This document shows positions 44,301 to 55,019 of a DNA stretch of 64,000 bases, piece after piece. The position numbers and the translations under genes are program-made. The DNA is taken from assembly GCA_012931725.1 (NCBI GenBank), contig CM022951.1, forward strand, positions 15,437,992 to 15,501,991, read 5' to 3'. The notes under the pieces were generated by a model that saw only the letters and a list, made by a program, of their open reading frames with translations, made no database searches and was not told where the DNA came from. Positions within the stretch are counted from its first letter, which is position 1; each line of letters starts with the position of its first letter. The DNA comes from Litsea cubeba. Taxonomy: Eukaryota > Streptophyta > Magnoliopsida > Laurales > Lauraceae.

Positions 44301-47300
44301 AGATCAGAAAGTGCACCCATGTGGATTCCACTTGGGTCATAGCACTAATCACAAGCATTCCATTAATTTAACCTTCATGAAAACCAGTAGATGCTGGTGG
44401 TATAGAAAGCAAAGGCAAAGCAGTAAATGGAGTTGCTAACAGTTTCCCAGGCCACAAACTTAACCCACATTACTTAGTACTTCCTAACAAATTAGACAAC
44501 AGTCTCTATTTGTCATCTTTCTATGTCCCTAAATGATTCATGGAATACTGACAGCAAAACCTTCATGTGTCGTCCATGATTGCAGATGGAAAGAACATAC
44601 GAAATAGAAAAATCTAAGTGCAAATACCAAGATTCCAGTCATTTTAATTTTCTACTTTTTTAATGTTTTTGAATGGTAACTCAATTTTATTAAAAGAAGG
44701 TAAACAGTACGAGGGACATCATGCAAAGCTACCACAAAACCACCAAACAAAAAGGAAACCAAGTACCTCCCCAGAAGATTCAAAGGATTCAATCCCAAAG
44801 TACTAATAAAGTCCAACAATTCACTCCCTTTTTCGCCAAATCATCCGCCTCAGAGTTAGCACTTCTCTTAACATGAGCTAAGGAAGCAGCTACAGCTTTA
44901 GCTAGGTCAACCGACTACTCCAGTAACTCCACCACATTTGCAATGGTCCAGGGAGCTCCACACAAGCCAGTAGCCAATTATCGCCTTCCACCATAAAATG
45001 CCGAAGATTCAAACATCGATCTTTGCGAAGGTCAATACCATTGCATCCATTTCCACATTACTGAGTATATACTTGCCAACGCCCAGGCCTAAAAAGGAGA
45101 GAGATCACTTTATCGCTATCTCAAATGATCCCTCCCAAACCAACCACACCAGGGTTGTCATTTGCGCTCCCATCAAAATTAAGCTTATAAGGGAGAACCA
45201 AACAGAATCACATGAGGCTTGAAGACCAAAGGAAAGACGATCTCATGCCAATTCCTAATCAAAGAAGAAATAAAGAATTCTTTAAAACAACGCAAACAAG
45301 ATACCCCAAATGCTACACCCCCAAAGATCGTCCATAGTGAGAATGCCACTTAGCAAGGCAACAAACTAGAGGCCAGACTTTAAGGAGGGCTTAAAAGACC
45401 AAAGGCGAGCCACTGAAGCTGGGGAAGAACCATAGTGGTCAATTCCGTTTCATTTCAGCCAGGATGGCCAGAATTTTTTGTTCCGGTCTTTTGGCCGAAA
45501 CGGAATGTGGGTAAAAAAAACTCCACTTTGAATTTCGGTCCATTCCGGTTGTCCATTCCAGTCCATTTCGGTTTGTAGAACAACTTTCACTATTTTTTTC
45601 TCTCAATATCCATATCAAGAAACATGCATAATTTATATTTTGTTTTTTTTTTTATTTTTTACATATATGTATATGTATTTTAAATTTTTTTTATTCCGAA
45701 AAGTTTTGCCGAAATTCCGAAATACCAAAATATTCCATCTTGGAGGCTAGACCGAAATGACAACCGAAATGGAATTGACAACTAGGGGAAGAACTCCACG
45801 ATGGCATATGGGAAAAAGAAGATGCAAAAACTTCACCATCCATTGTACCCATTTATACCCACTTATCTAAACCTTCGGCAGAAAAATAATCATACACAAC
45901 ATACGAAGCAAGTTCCAAAATTGGATTTCCTCCACTAACAGGAAGATTCCTTCTGAAAATAGGCCCCTAAACCAACTTGATCACCAATCCTAGCCATATA
46001 ACTCCTCAGAGAAGCCTGAGGATCCCTCACAAGGGAGAAGATCAGGGAACTAGAATGCAAGGAATCTATTTCCAACCTACATATCCAGCCAGAAGTGTGG
46101 TCGCCCAGACCCACATGGAATCTGACATTACTCATTAACTACTCTCCAATTGACAAGTAACCTCTCCAAACGACAGAATTACAGACGTAAGGAGGCAGAA
46201 CAATCCATCCATTCCTGCAGACACCATATTTTTCGCAATAATCTGATACTATAAACCGTCTGACCCATCGCCAATCTTCCAAATCCATTTGAGCAACAAA
46301 GCCTGATTCATCTGCCATAATGACCTAAAACCCAGCCCCCTCCCTTCTTATGTCTGGACCCAATGGACAATTCACCAAATGCTATTTCTTCTTTACCTCT
46401 CTGCCTTGCCAAAGAAATTAACATTGCAACATTCCAAAACGATTGATGACCGACATTGGGCATTTAAAAAAAAAATGAAAAATGAAAAATGAAAAAAATA
46501 GGAAGACTGGATGGTGATTCTACACCCCTAGGAAAAATATTTGGCCTTCCACGTTGCCAATTCTGCTCCACCCACTTGATCACCAGATTCCACAAAGCTT
46601 TGATGCTCCACTCAAACAAAGAGGTAAACCTAGGTAAGATGCTGGAAGAGAGCCGCATTTGAAACTCATGAGATCACTAACCCTGAACTCAAGCCAGATT
46701 AGTTTGGACCCCAATCAAATTATAAAAAACTCACCTTCAGACCCGAAGCTGCTTTGAAACAAAGCAAAATAGCTTTGATATTTTTTTCATTTGCTCCTCT
46801 GCACTCAAAATCTTTAACTGTCATCGGCAAATTGGAGATGACTCACTATTGGAGCAGCTGACACTGGATGAAAACCCTTGATGAAATTTGATATTCTACA
46901 GCTACTATCATGCAACTAAGAGTCTCTCCCACAAAGACAAAAAGAAAGGAAGAGAGGGGATCCCCTTGTCCGCCTCTAAAAGCAAGAAAGAAACTCCTTA
47001 GGGAAGCGATTGATCATCACCGAAAAAATTGCAGAGGAAACACACTCCTTGATCCACCGTCACCATCTAATCCCGAAGCCCATACAACACTTTGCTTGTT
47101 TTCATTTGATAAGATTTAGGGGCATTTGGGTATGTGTAATTGTGGTTGCCTTGTAAATCTCGTTGCTCAAAACTCAATTACATGCACCAAGACCCACAAG
47201 CCACAACCTACAGGTCAGAGTGTTCTAATTTGAATCCCTGAAAATCTGATTAACTGGAGAGTCCCTGATTTCCCCATGAGTTCCTAGCTTTTGAGAGGGT

Positions 47301-50300
47301 TTTTAAATTACCAGGATTTTGTTGCAACCAAGTTACTTGCTTACTGCAGTAATGTATAACTTGGCATATCCAAATGATTGGATTCTGGACTTGTGCCAAA
47401 CTGAATACATGCATTTGGTTTACATAGGTCCAAGCAGAGCCCTAGAAACATATATCAGGTTCAGGATCTAACATCGTTCGGCAATAGCAACCAAAACCCC
47501 ACCAAACAATTGTGGACCTGTGATGACTTTCATAAGCTAGACCCTTTAGGGGCTGTTTGGGTTTTTTTTTTTTTTTTGAAAATGGTGACTGAAATTCATT
47601 GCTAGAAAGAAACTGTACAGTATAAGAGGGGTATACTGTATACAAAGCCCAAAAGATGGGAGAGAAAGTACAAAAGCCATTAAGAAAGAAAAAAAAAAAA
47701 CGGGCAACAAGCCCCAAAAAAGAAAGTGCAAAAGCCATTAAGAGTCCATGGTTAGAGAAGTTTTCTGGACTCACGCTTTGGCAAGCCTATCAGCTTCCTC
47801 ATTGGCCGACCGCTTTGATATGATGGAATGATAGTTCAAAACTCCAGAAAGTTGGACCACCTCTTCAATTATATCTAGAAGGTACCACGGTGGATTAGAG
47901 GACCAGGTTGCCCATTGAATGACGCAATAGGAATCCCCTTCCACAATTAACCGTTCGGGCTGTTTGGGGGCTTTTACTAATGGAGTTGAGTGAAGTAAAG
48001 ATTATTTTGAAGAAAGAAAAACATATAAGTGAGTTATGATGGTATTTTATTTTTAGTTGTTTGTTATGGAATTTTTTTGACTTTTTTGTACAGAAAAGTG
48101 GAGTTTTTTTTTGTCATTTAGTGAAGAAAGGAGGTTGCTTTTTTACTTTTTTTTTTTAATATGGCGGGAAATTTGAATTAAAGTGCTTTTAATGTGACTT
48201 TTTTTTTAGAAATGGGGGCTTCACTTTACTTGACTCTATTAGTAGAGTTGCCAAACAAGCCCTAAGAACAATTAATTTCTGAAGATTCAGGATATAGATC
48301 AAGTTTAGCTGATTTCTCGTATATTTATATAAGGATTCTATGCACAGCAATAAGCTGTTGCTAGAGGTAAGCACGTGAGAAAAATGACTTACCTGAAGAG
48401 TACGCAGGAACATTCCACTTTGAGTCATGGCTCCTGAACATGAGCAAGTCATAAGAAGACCACCCTTCTTTGTTATTTGCATTGCTAGAGCGTTCAAGTT
48501 TCTATACATTCCAGACGCACTTTGTAGAACCTGAAAAGTACATTCCACAAGTTAGTAGGAAGCGCTACCAATATCTCCTTCACCATGAATTAACCAAAGA
48601 TTTTATTTATTTATTTATTTATATTTATAAGAATACAGTTTTAGATTGATGGAAAGAAATTGGATTGAAAGGTTCTTCAACAGTTCAACCTCAAACTCTC
48701 TGTGCCTGTTAGTACTGTATAATGTGTATAATAAACACACCGTTTTTATGTACATACTATAAGATACCATGTACCAACACAAAAGCTTAAGCTTATAGGT
48801 GGAAGGCCCAAATAGGTCATGCAGCCTTGTCAAACCCATTATTTGGGCGATGTGGGATGTGGGATGTGGGCTGTGGGATTTTCCCAATACTCCCCCTCAC
48901 ATGCAGGCCCAACAGATTTCATGGACGGGTCTAACACAGGTGTGTCCAACAAACCCAATCTGGTCTAAAGGCCCAACTTTGGTGTTCCTAAGCCCAACAA
49001 ATAAGGCCCCATTTTCCAGAAGCTTCAGTCAGCCCATTGAAGTTAAAAAGCTCAATTGTTATAATTTTGAAGAGTCAGATAATCAAGCCAATGTCAAGAA
49101 GTCAATCAGCATTTATTGGACTCTCTTGGAAATATTCCAGCCTTTAATTTGTAGTTTTTCAAGTCATTGTCTTTTTTTTAAAGTTTCTATGTCTGTCTTT
49201 ATCATGTTGTGTAGTTCCTAAGCATCATTTGAATTTCCTTTAATGTAATTTCGTTTTCCTATGCTTAGAGGGTTGTTCTAAGCATCTATTTAAGCTATTT
49301 GGCTGGAATGAATAAAGCGGAGATTGAATATTCAGAAAATAAGCTTTGTGCTTTCTTAACAGAAGGATTTCTTCTGCTTTAACTCTTATCCCTTGGGTGG
49401 ACTTCCTTTGCGTGGCGAGTTTGGTTTCTGTATCTCATTAGTGGATTCCATTGAGTGGTGAGCCATTTGCTCTGTATCCTAAATAATATCCTTGGGTGGT
49501 GAATCTGTATCCCTAGAATATTTCTTAGGTGGTGAGCCTATCTATCTTTGATTTGAGTGTTTCGTATTCACATATCCATCTCCCAAACACATATATCCTG
49601 CCATCCCCCTATTAACCGGGTTATCAATTTGGGTTTCCATACTAATTCCATTTCAGTTGGGATATCCATAATAATTCCGGTATCTATCTGTCACATGGGC
49701 TACATAAGAACGATAGGAACCAACTCTGATACCATGTACCAACCCAAAAGCTTAAGTTGATAGGTGGAATGCCCAAACAGGTATATGAAGCCCTGCCAAA
49801 CCCATTACTTGGGCGATGTGGGATGTGGGACCATTCTAGTACTTTTGTAAGTTATAACTTACATCTACTTGAGTGCTATAACTCAAGTTTAATATTACTA
49901 GTTTATGACCATTCTAGTACTTTTAACATATACAAGTAAATCTATAATTAAATTTGAACAAACCTTGAATAATTTATGGGAAAACAGCAGTACAAGATCT
50001 TATGACTTAGGGGGACCCAATATTTTGGTTTTGTAGTTTGTACTAATAAAAAAAATAGTTTCCTAGCATTCTTCAATATTATGAATTTTTTGGATATTTT
50101 TTTTATTTTTTTGGGTCGAAAAAAGTTCACACCATGACCAGGGCCGTCTCAAGACAATATGTGGCCCCGGGCGAAAGTATAAACGAGGCCCCTAGTTTCT
50201 ATGTGTGACATGAGAAAACCCTCGTCCTTAATCCGGACTTGGGACCGGCAATGTACACTATGAGTAGTACATTGGCGGACTTAAAAAAAATTTTGGGTTT

Positions 50301-52684
50301 TTTTTTTTTTTTTGGGGTTTTTGTTTTTTTTAGAGCTTGCTGAGGGATTTATTTTTTTTAAGTGAATTTAACCTTTCTTGCCTTTTGTGATGCAAACTTA
50401 TTGATCAAGTTTTTGTATTCAAGGTTTTCCAAAATTTTCTTCTTAATAGATAAAATGGCTAACCCGCTTAATCTCTATTCTGACATAGTTGATCATAGAT
50501 AAGATTTTATTAATTTTAATTTCGAAAAACTTCTTTCGGTTGAAGCAACTGTAACAGGTACTGTTAATAGTATTCAATAAGCAATATATGAGTATGAAAA
50601 ATACTCAATAGTATCCTAATTAGTGGATCCCATGAGTCAAGGTTGATTTGAAATGCCATTTTATGAAAAACTGGGTATTTTCTATATAAAAAAAGGACTT
50701 ATTTGTAATTCTGATTTTATGAAAAATTTCCAATGATGAAATTTTTCGATGATTTCAGTTTCATTAGAAAACGGGTCGAATTGTGATCAATTTTCTCTTC
50801 TAGTTCGAGTTCATTTGAATTCATTTCAGATGATTCCTAGCGAGATTTGATACCTTTAAAACGTACTTATTTTAGAATACTTTTATTTTTACTGTGATTC
50901 TATTTTCTGCTTCTTCTTCGTCTATCTTCTCTGGTTTTGGTTTTCAAATGTACCATGATTTTCTCTTTTAACTTTATCATGTTAATGTTACTAATCTAAT
51001 AAAATTATGAGGCCCTCTCATGATGAGGCCCCCACCACTTGCTTCACCTGTCTATATGGTAAGCCGGCCCTGACCATGACGTGACGCTACATCATATTTT
51101 TTTTTAGGGTTTTCATCGTAGACGACCATGATTTTGAACCATGACCCTAAACACCCAAATGGATCCTTCAATAGTGAATACATGATTTTTAGCTCATTCA
51201 CACAATGAAAACTGCTTCAATTTATACCAATATGTGCCATTTTTATATATTTTAAAACAATATATTTTCTAGGATGATGAGAAGTAGAGAAATAATCCTC
51301 ATAAACAAGGTAGTTTCATATGGATAATCTTAATTTGGGGAGTTGTAAAGTAAACACATTTTTAGTGCTAACCATTAAAATTTGGAATTACAAGAAACTA
51401 CGACAAGTGGGAGTTACAAACATGACAAAGTACATGTATAAACCTAAAAGCAATTTTCTTTGAATAGGAACTTCAAAAATAAGTAGGTACCTTTCTTCGA
51501 GGTGCTAATTTTGGCGGATCTAGTATAACTAAATCCCATGACTGATGCCTTGAAGAAGCATCTTTCATAAACTCAGTTGCATCTTCTCTTGAAAATTGTA
51601 TTTTTCTTGGATCCAAGTTGTTAAGAAGGATATTTTCTTTTGCAAGCTCCAAAGCAGGCACTGAGGTATCAATGCCTAGAAAACGAGGACTTCAATTATT
51701 ACACATATTATATAAATTTAAAAAAAGACTACAATCATAGAGGTAGGAATTAATGAGAATTACTTGTCCGTCCCATTAGACCCAAGTTTAGGTATCAATA
51801 TCACCCACACTATGAAAAATAGAAGAAATAAGAAATGGATTTAAGAAATTAGTTATAGTTCCAATTACTTCTATTCAAGGAAAGTATTTTGGTTCCAAGG
51901 TGGGACATGGCGTTGACAGAAACAGGGCCATTTAAGCTGATCCAAGTCATACAATTCTATTTAATTAGCCCTAAAAATGAAAAAAAAATTATAAATAGAT
52001 TAAATAGAAAGGGCAAAGAAAACTCTTTTCAAAAGGAAAATTGAAGAAAATATAATTTCTTAGAGTTGATATTAGGAGAAAACAAATAATTTAACATTTC
52101 ATATCAATTCTCATCGTTGCAGTCATCAATAGGGTTGTTAAATGTTAATATTAAATATCTATCCCCATAACAGGTCAAAGATGGAAAAACGAGCTGTCAA
52201 AAGTTAAAAGCAACTTTTTGCTCAGCATCTGAAAAGTCACACTGTCCAAGCCAGCCAAAAATGAGACTTACCTGAGTTGGACCAAGTCAAATCAAGTTAG
52301 AACTCAGGACTACATCCAAGTTGACTCATTTTCGGAGATTCTTTGGTTTTATATAGACAACCTTGCTACCACTGTATCACAGTTTTTTAGAACATACTTT
52401 ATTCTTATGATTTCTCATCATTCATTTAGGTTAAAGATCAAAAAGTTCTGAGCCAAAGACAGCACAAAAGACAATTTTAGTATATTCAATACTATACCAA
52501 TGACATCTGCAGCACCACCATATGCTGCATTTAGAGCAAATCCGCCACTGTAGCAACAAATATCAAGCACTCTCCGACCTTCTGAAATTGATGATATAAA
52601 GTAACGGTTTTCACGTTGATCTGCATAAAATCCTGTTTTCTGACCCTCCAGTGAGATTGTGTAAGAAATCCCATTTTCCTTAAC
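41362..52684 (-). CDS. RlmI-type SAM-dependent RNA methyltransferase, last four exons
   Basis: Minus-strand exons 52498-52684, 51491-51675, 48393-48530 and 41362-41490 join in frame through GT-AG introns to 212 residues plus stop. They match the C-terminal methyltransferase domain of the RlmI (YccW) family of 23S rRNA cytosine-5 methyltransferases. Motifs: GFYADQRENRYF, SAM-binding VLDICCYSGGFALNAA, acidic loop IGIDTSVPALELAKEN, active-site DPPKLAPRRK, and TCSCSGAM with the likely catalytic cysteine, then ACDHPIDPSYPEGAYL. Plant members are probably organellar or plastid (inference). The N-terminal PUA and leader exons were not found between 52685 and 64000, so the gene is partial in this window or truncated. 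Introns of 6.9 and 3.0 kb are filled with transposons. Confidence 0.88.
41491..42569. other. Intron of the methyltransferase gene, unstructured part
   Basis: A/T-rich, no gene. Short repeats of the type GTGCATGTTTCCAACAG / GTGCATGTTCCCAAAT around 42293-42380 precede the hairpin element. Confidence 0.5.
42570..42765. repeat. Long palindrome (foldback element) in methyltransferase intron
   Basis: The left arm begins GGGGTTGGGCATTTGGAATT and the right arm ends AATTCCAAATGCTCAACCCC. Arms of about 80 bp, with TTCTTCCAAACAAACA opposite TGTTTGTTTGGAAGAA near the apex, leave a loop of about 25 bases. Both arms also repeat GCATTTGGAATT twice. It is a small foldback or MITE element and its RNA would be a long hairpin. 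Confidence 0.8.
42766..43552. other. Intron of the methyltransferase gene, unstructured part
   Basis: No gene or repeat recognised apart from A/T-rich DNA. Confidence 0.45.
43561..44036. mobile_element. AGGGGTGCA-type non-autonomous element, 476 bp
   Basis: Starts AGGGGTGCAAAAA and ends GTGCACCCCTAGAG, with repeated CGGTTCGG and CCGAACCG inside that make it largely self-complementary at the ends. An 8-bp direct repeat TTTCAACT flanks it (43553-43560, 44037-44044), fitting a hAT-type insertion. No protein. Confidence 0.75.
44045..44640. other. Intron DNA between two elements
   Basis: No gene or repeat structure recognised. Confidence 0.4.
44650..47110 (-). pseudogene. L1-type LINE remnant, RT to RNase H
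   Basis: On the minus strand the right end reads RWIKECVSSAIFSVMIN and GSPLFLS (RT palm of plant L1), the middle has tryptophan-rich zinc-region type sequence (near 46200-46350), and the left end has KLNFDGSANDNPGVVGLGG (RNase H) near 45170. The 3' untranslated part has AATAAAATTGAGTTACCATT. Many stops and shifts, 5' truncated. It is dead. A 354-bp MITE interrupts it at 45431. Confidence 0.75.
45431..45784. mobile_element. Mutator-like MITE inside the L1 remnant
   Basis: Ends read CATAGTGGTCAATTCCGTTT and AAATGGAATTGACAACTA, imperfect inverted repeats of about 20 bp. A 10-bp direct repeat GGGGAAGAAC flanks it (45421-45430, 45785-45794). Interior has repeated TTCCGGT / CCGAAAT motifs and no ORF. 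Confidence 0.78.
47120..47555. other. Intron DNA between two L1 remnants
   Basis: No gene or repeat recognised. Confidence 0.4.
47560..47956 (-). pseudogene. Second L1 remnant, RNase H C-terminus and tail
   Basis: On the minus strand LIVEGDSYCVIQWAT, then LDIIEEVVQLSGVLNYH and KRSANEEADRLAKA, which match the C-terminal RNase H of plant L1 elements. A 15-base A tail closes its 3' end at about 47562. Its 5' side is cut at 47950 by a MITE. Confidence 0.75.
47951..48267. mobile_element. MITE-like repeat, copy 2 (hAT-like), with 8-bp flanking duplication
   Basis: The core 47957-48264 is the same length (308 bp) as 30204-30511 and aligns across it. ACAATTAA occurs at 47943-47950 and again at 48268-48275, a plausible 8-bp target duplication. 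Ends are GGGCTGTTTGGG and CCAAACAAGCCC. Confidence 0.78.
48772..49835 (-). mobile_element. TRIM-like element with ~115-bp terminal repeats
   Basis: Direct repeats TGTACCAACACAAAAGCTTA (48772-48887) and TGTACCAACCCAAAAGCTTA (49735-49835) flank about 850 bp. Left of the right copy GGAACCAACTCTGATACCA reads on the minus strand as TGGTATCAGAG, a primer site for initiator methionine tRNA. Right of the left copy CTCCCCCTCACA is a minus-strand polypurine tract. The right copy is truncated. The interior has LTR-like sequence (AATAAAGCGG near 49310) that may be a further insertion. No coding capacity was recognised. Confidence 0.6.
49836..50130. other. Intron DNA between two elements
   Basis: Short direct repeat of GACCATTCTAGTACTTTT at 49829 and 49907. 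No gene. Confidence 0.45.
50139..51072. mobile_element. Non-autonomous hAT-type element, 934 bp
   Basis: Ends are CAGGGCCGTCTCAAG and GTAAGCCGGCCCTG, terminal inverted repeats CAGGGCCGnCT. A perfect 8-bp duplication ACCATGAC flanks it (50131-50138, 51073-51080). Near the ends it has GGCCCCGGGCG and GAGGCCCCCACC. The interior is A/T rich and has no transposase frame, so it must move in trans. CAGGG ends and 8-bp TSD define the hAT type. Confidence 0.88.
51081..51490. other. Intron DNA of the methyltransferase gene
   Basis: No gene or repeat recognised. Confidence 0.5.
51676..52497. other. Intron between the first two recognised methyltransferase exons
   Basis: 822 bp of A/T-rich sequence with normal splice borders and no recognisable element. 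Confidence 0.6.
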
Positions 52685-52869
52685 CTGGAAAAAATCCCTG
52701 AAGTATTAAAAACATTTAAGCATTTATAATATACACAAGTACAATAATCTTTAAAAAAGAACATTGTGCTCTCTTATATAAACATACATAGAACTTCAGT
52801 TGACAGATAAATGGCTTTTGCATAATTTGCTTAATTTTGGTCCTAATTTGAAATTATGAGGGTTTTCTA

Positions 52870-53260
52870 GAGTGCTTTGTGATTGGCAGATGGATGTGCG
52901 GTAAAATGGCACAGACAAACAAAAGATGGATGTGTGGTAAAACCAGGAAATATAGAATAAAAAAGGACCTTATTTGGGAGCATTTAGGGGTAGAAGCCAT
53001 CGGTGATGAGCTAAGAGAGACTCCTTTGAGATGGTTTGGAAATGTTCAATACTGGCCAGCAATAATGCCGGTGAGAAGTTTTTCTATAGAGAGGGTCGGT
53101 CGAAGAGGACATGGACGGAAGTAGTAAGGATAGATCTGAAGAAGCGTAACCTATCCAAGAATTTGGCCCCAGATAGACTACAATGGAAAAACAGAATTCA
53201 TGTAGGTGACCCCAACATGGTTGGGACAAGGGTTTGATGGTGATGAATTGATGACGATGA
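52870..53260 (+). pseudogene. RTE-type LINE 3' end fragment
   Basis: Readings on the plus strand with a frameshift: MCGKTRKYRIKKDLIWEHLGV, LRETPLRWFGNVQYW and DRLQWKNRIHVGDPN, matching the C-terminal end of the RTE-type frame at 54105-55000. Ends with GATGGTGATGAATTGATGACG, a degenerate tail of the kind RTE elements carry. Dead fragment. Confidence 0.72.
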
Positions 53261-54054
53261 CGATTTGTAATGAGGATAATTTGTGGCATCTTAGTAAATA
53301 TTGCAAAAACCTCATATTAATAAAATACAATTGTACAATCTCTCCCTAAAACCTCTTCATTTCTTGTACTCACTTATTCTTCTTCCTTCTTCCATTCAAC
53401 TAGAAACCCAAAACCTAAATCCAATCTCTCTCTGTCTTTCTCTCTCTCTCTCTCCACTTTCTTTTTCCATTTCCTTCCTTCTTTCTCTCCCCTTTTCTTC
53501 CTTACTTTTGTTCCCTCTGTTTAAATGTTAGGGCTACATCTTGACTGGATTATTTGGTCTTTTATTAACTAAATTGATTGATTTACTTTACTGCAAATAA
53601 CCAATGGCTATTTATAGATTAGAACCAAAGACATCAACTCAAACTAGGAAACCTAAACCTCCTAATCATACTAGAAAACCTAATTACATCATAATGAGAA
53701 ATCCTAATCCTCAAGCTGGAACATAGATACTAATGTATCAACTTGAACTGAACACTATATATCTGCTTTCTTGTGCAACAAATGTGATGAGGGACTGTCA
53801 GCTTGATTTTCTCCAAACATAACTTTTGATTGACTGATGATGGGTATTACAACTTCATGCGCTCCACAAACTCATACTCAACAACATTGTTGATTAACTG
53901 ACCCATAGTACGCTAGACAGCATATCTGATGAGCCTAAATGCTACACAACATTCTGGATGAACACTCACCCATATCTTAATGAGTACTTGGCTTCACATT
54001 TCCAAGTAACTATGAAGTCTTAAAGTTTTATCTTCTTTGACTTGAATATTCTTA
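53261..54054. other. Unassigned DNA with minus-strand LTR-like promoter
   Basis: A CT-rich tract is at 53425-53530. On the minus strand TCTATAAATAGCCATTGG at about 53606-53623, followed upstream by repeated AGGTTTCCTA-like motifs, resembles the promoter of a copia LTR. A related plus-strand region occurs at 55295-55440. No borders found. Confidence 0.4.
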
Positions 54055-54073
54055 TAAACTTAACTTTTACTAA
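54055..54073. repeat. TSD of RTE-type LINE, left copy
   Basis: TAAACTTAACTTTTACTAA, repeated exactly at 55001-55019. Nineteen bases fits target-primed LINE integration. Confidence 0.9.
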
Positions 54074-55000
54074 ACCAAACCAAACCAAACCAAGCCTTTT
54101 CCCACTAGGTGGGGTCGGCTATATGGATTTGACGACGCCAATCAAATCTGTTTAGGGCCATGTCCTCCGTTAGATCCATGTAGGCAAGGTCATGTTTAAT
54201 AGTTTCTTTCCAACTTCTCTTGGGTCTCCCTCTCCCGCTCCTACTCCTGGCAATCTCCATGCTTTCACACCTTTTAACAGGTGCCTCCGTTGGACGCCTT
54301 TTAACATGGCCGAACCATCTCAGTCGATTTTCTCTCATTTTATCTCCAATCGGTGCTATTCCTACTTTGCCCCTAATCTCCTCATTCCTAATCCTATCTC
54401 TCCTTGTGATCCCGCACATCCATCTTAGCATTCTCATCTCCACAACTTCCATCTTCTTGACATGATTATGCTTTACTGCCCGACATTCTGATCCATATAA
54501 CAACGCTGGTCGTACCGCCACCTTATAATACTTTCCTTTAACCTTGAGGGGGACTTTCCGATCACACAAGACCCCCGAAGCACTCCTCCATTTGGTCCAC
54601 CCGGCCTGAATCCTGTGACTTACATCAGTATCAATCCCTCCATCCTGTTGCACCATAGATCCAAGGTACCTAAAGTTTTCTTTCTCTACAATCTTTTGTG
54701 TGCCCAAACTTACTTCTATGTTACCAGGTGTCTTACTTTGACTAAACTTGCATTCCATATATTCCGTTTTGCATCGACTTAGCCTAAACCCTTTTGTCTC
54801 TAATGTTTTCCGCCACAATTCTAGTTTAGCATTCACTCCTGCTCTCATCTCATCCACTAAAACAATGTCATCTGCAAATAGCATACACCACGGCACCTCA
54901 TCCTGGATATGTCTTGTAATCTCATCCATAACTAGGGCAAACAAGTACGGGCTTAACGCTGAGCCTTGGTGTAGACCAATCGTGATAGGAAACTCCTTAG
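54074..55000 (-). mobile_element. 5'-truncated RTE-type LINE insertion
   Basis: The minus-strand frame starts inside RT just after the duplication. It has GLHQGSALSPYLFALVMDE, the catalytic motif FADD in MLFADDIVLVDEM, then YLGSMVQQDGG, ALLYGSECRAVK, RMLRWMCGITRRDRIRNE and RLRWFGHVKRRP and ends at 54105. The reading is open over about 300 codons. The 3' tail is a (TTTGG)n repeat. The N-terminal RT and endonuclease are missing because of 5' truncation, so it cannot move by itself. The extra codons between 55001 and 55100 belong to flanking DNA. Open frame and intact TSD suggest a fairly young insertion. Confidence 0.9.
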
Positions 55001-55019
55001 TAAACTTAACTTTTACTAA
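55001..55019. repeat. TSD of RTE-type LINE, right copy
   Basis: Exact copy of 54055-54073. Confidence 0.9.

Noticed and set aside
54192..54465. Plus-strand frames opposite the LINE
   Set aside because: Shadow of the RTE reading frame on the other strand.
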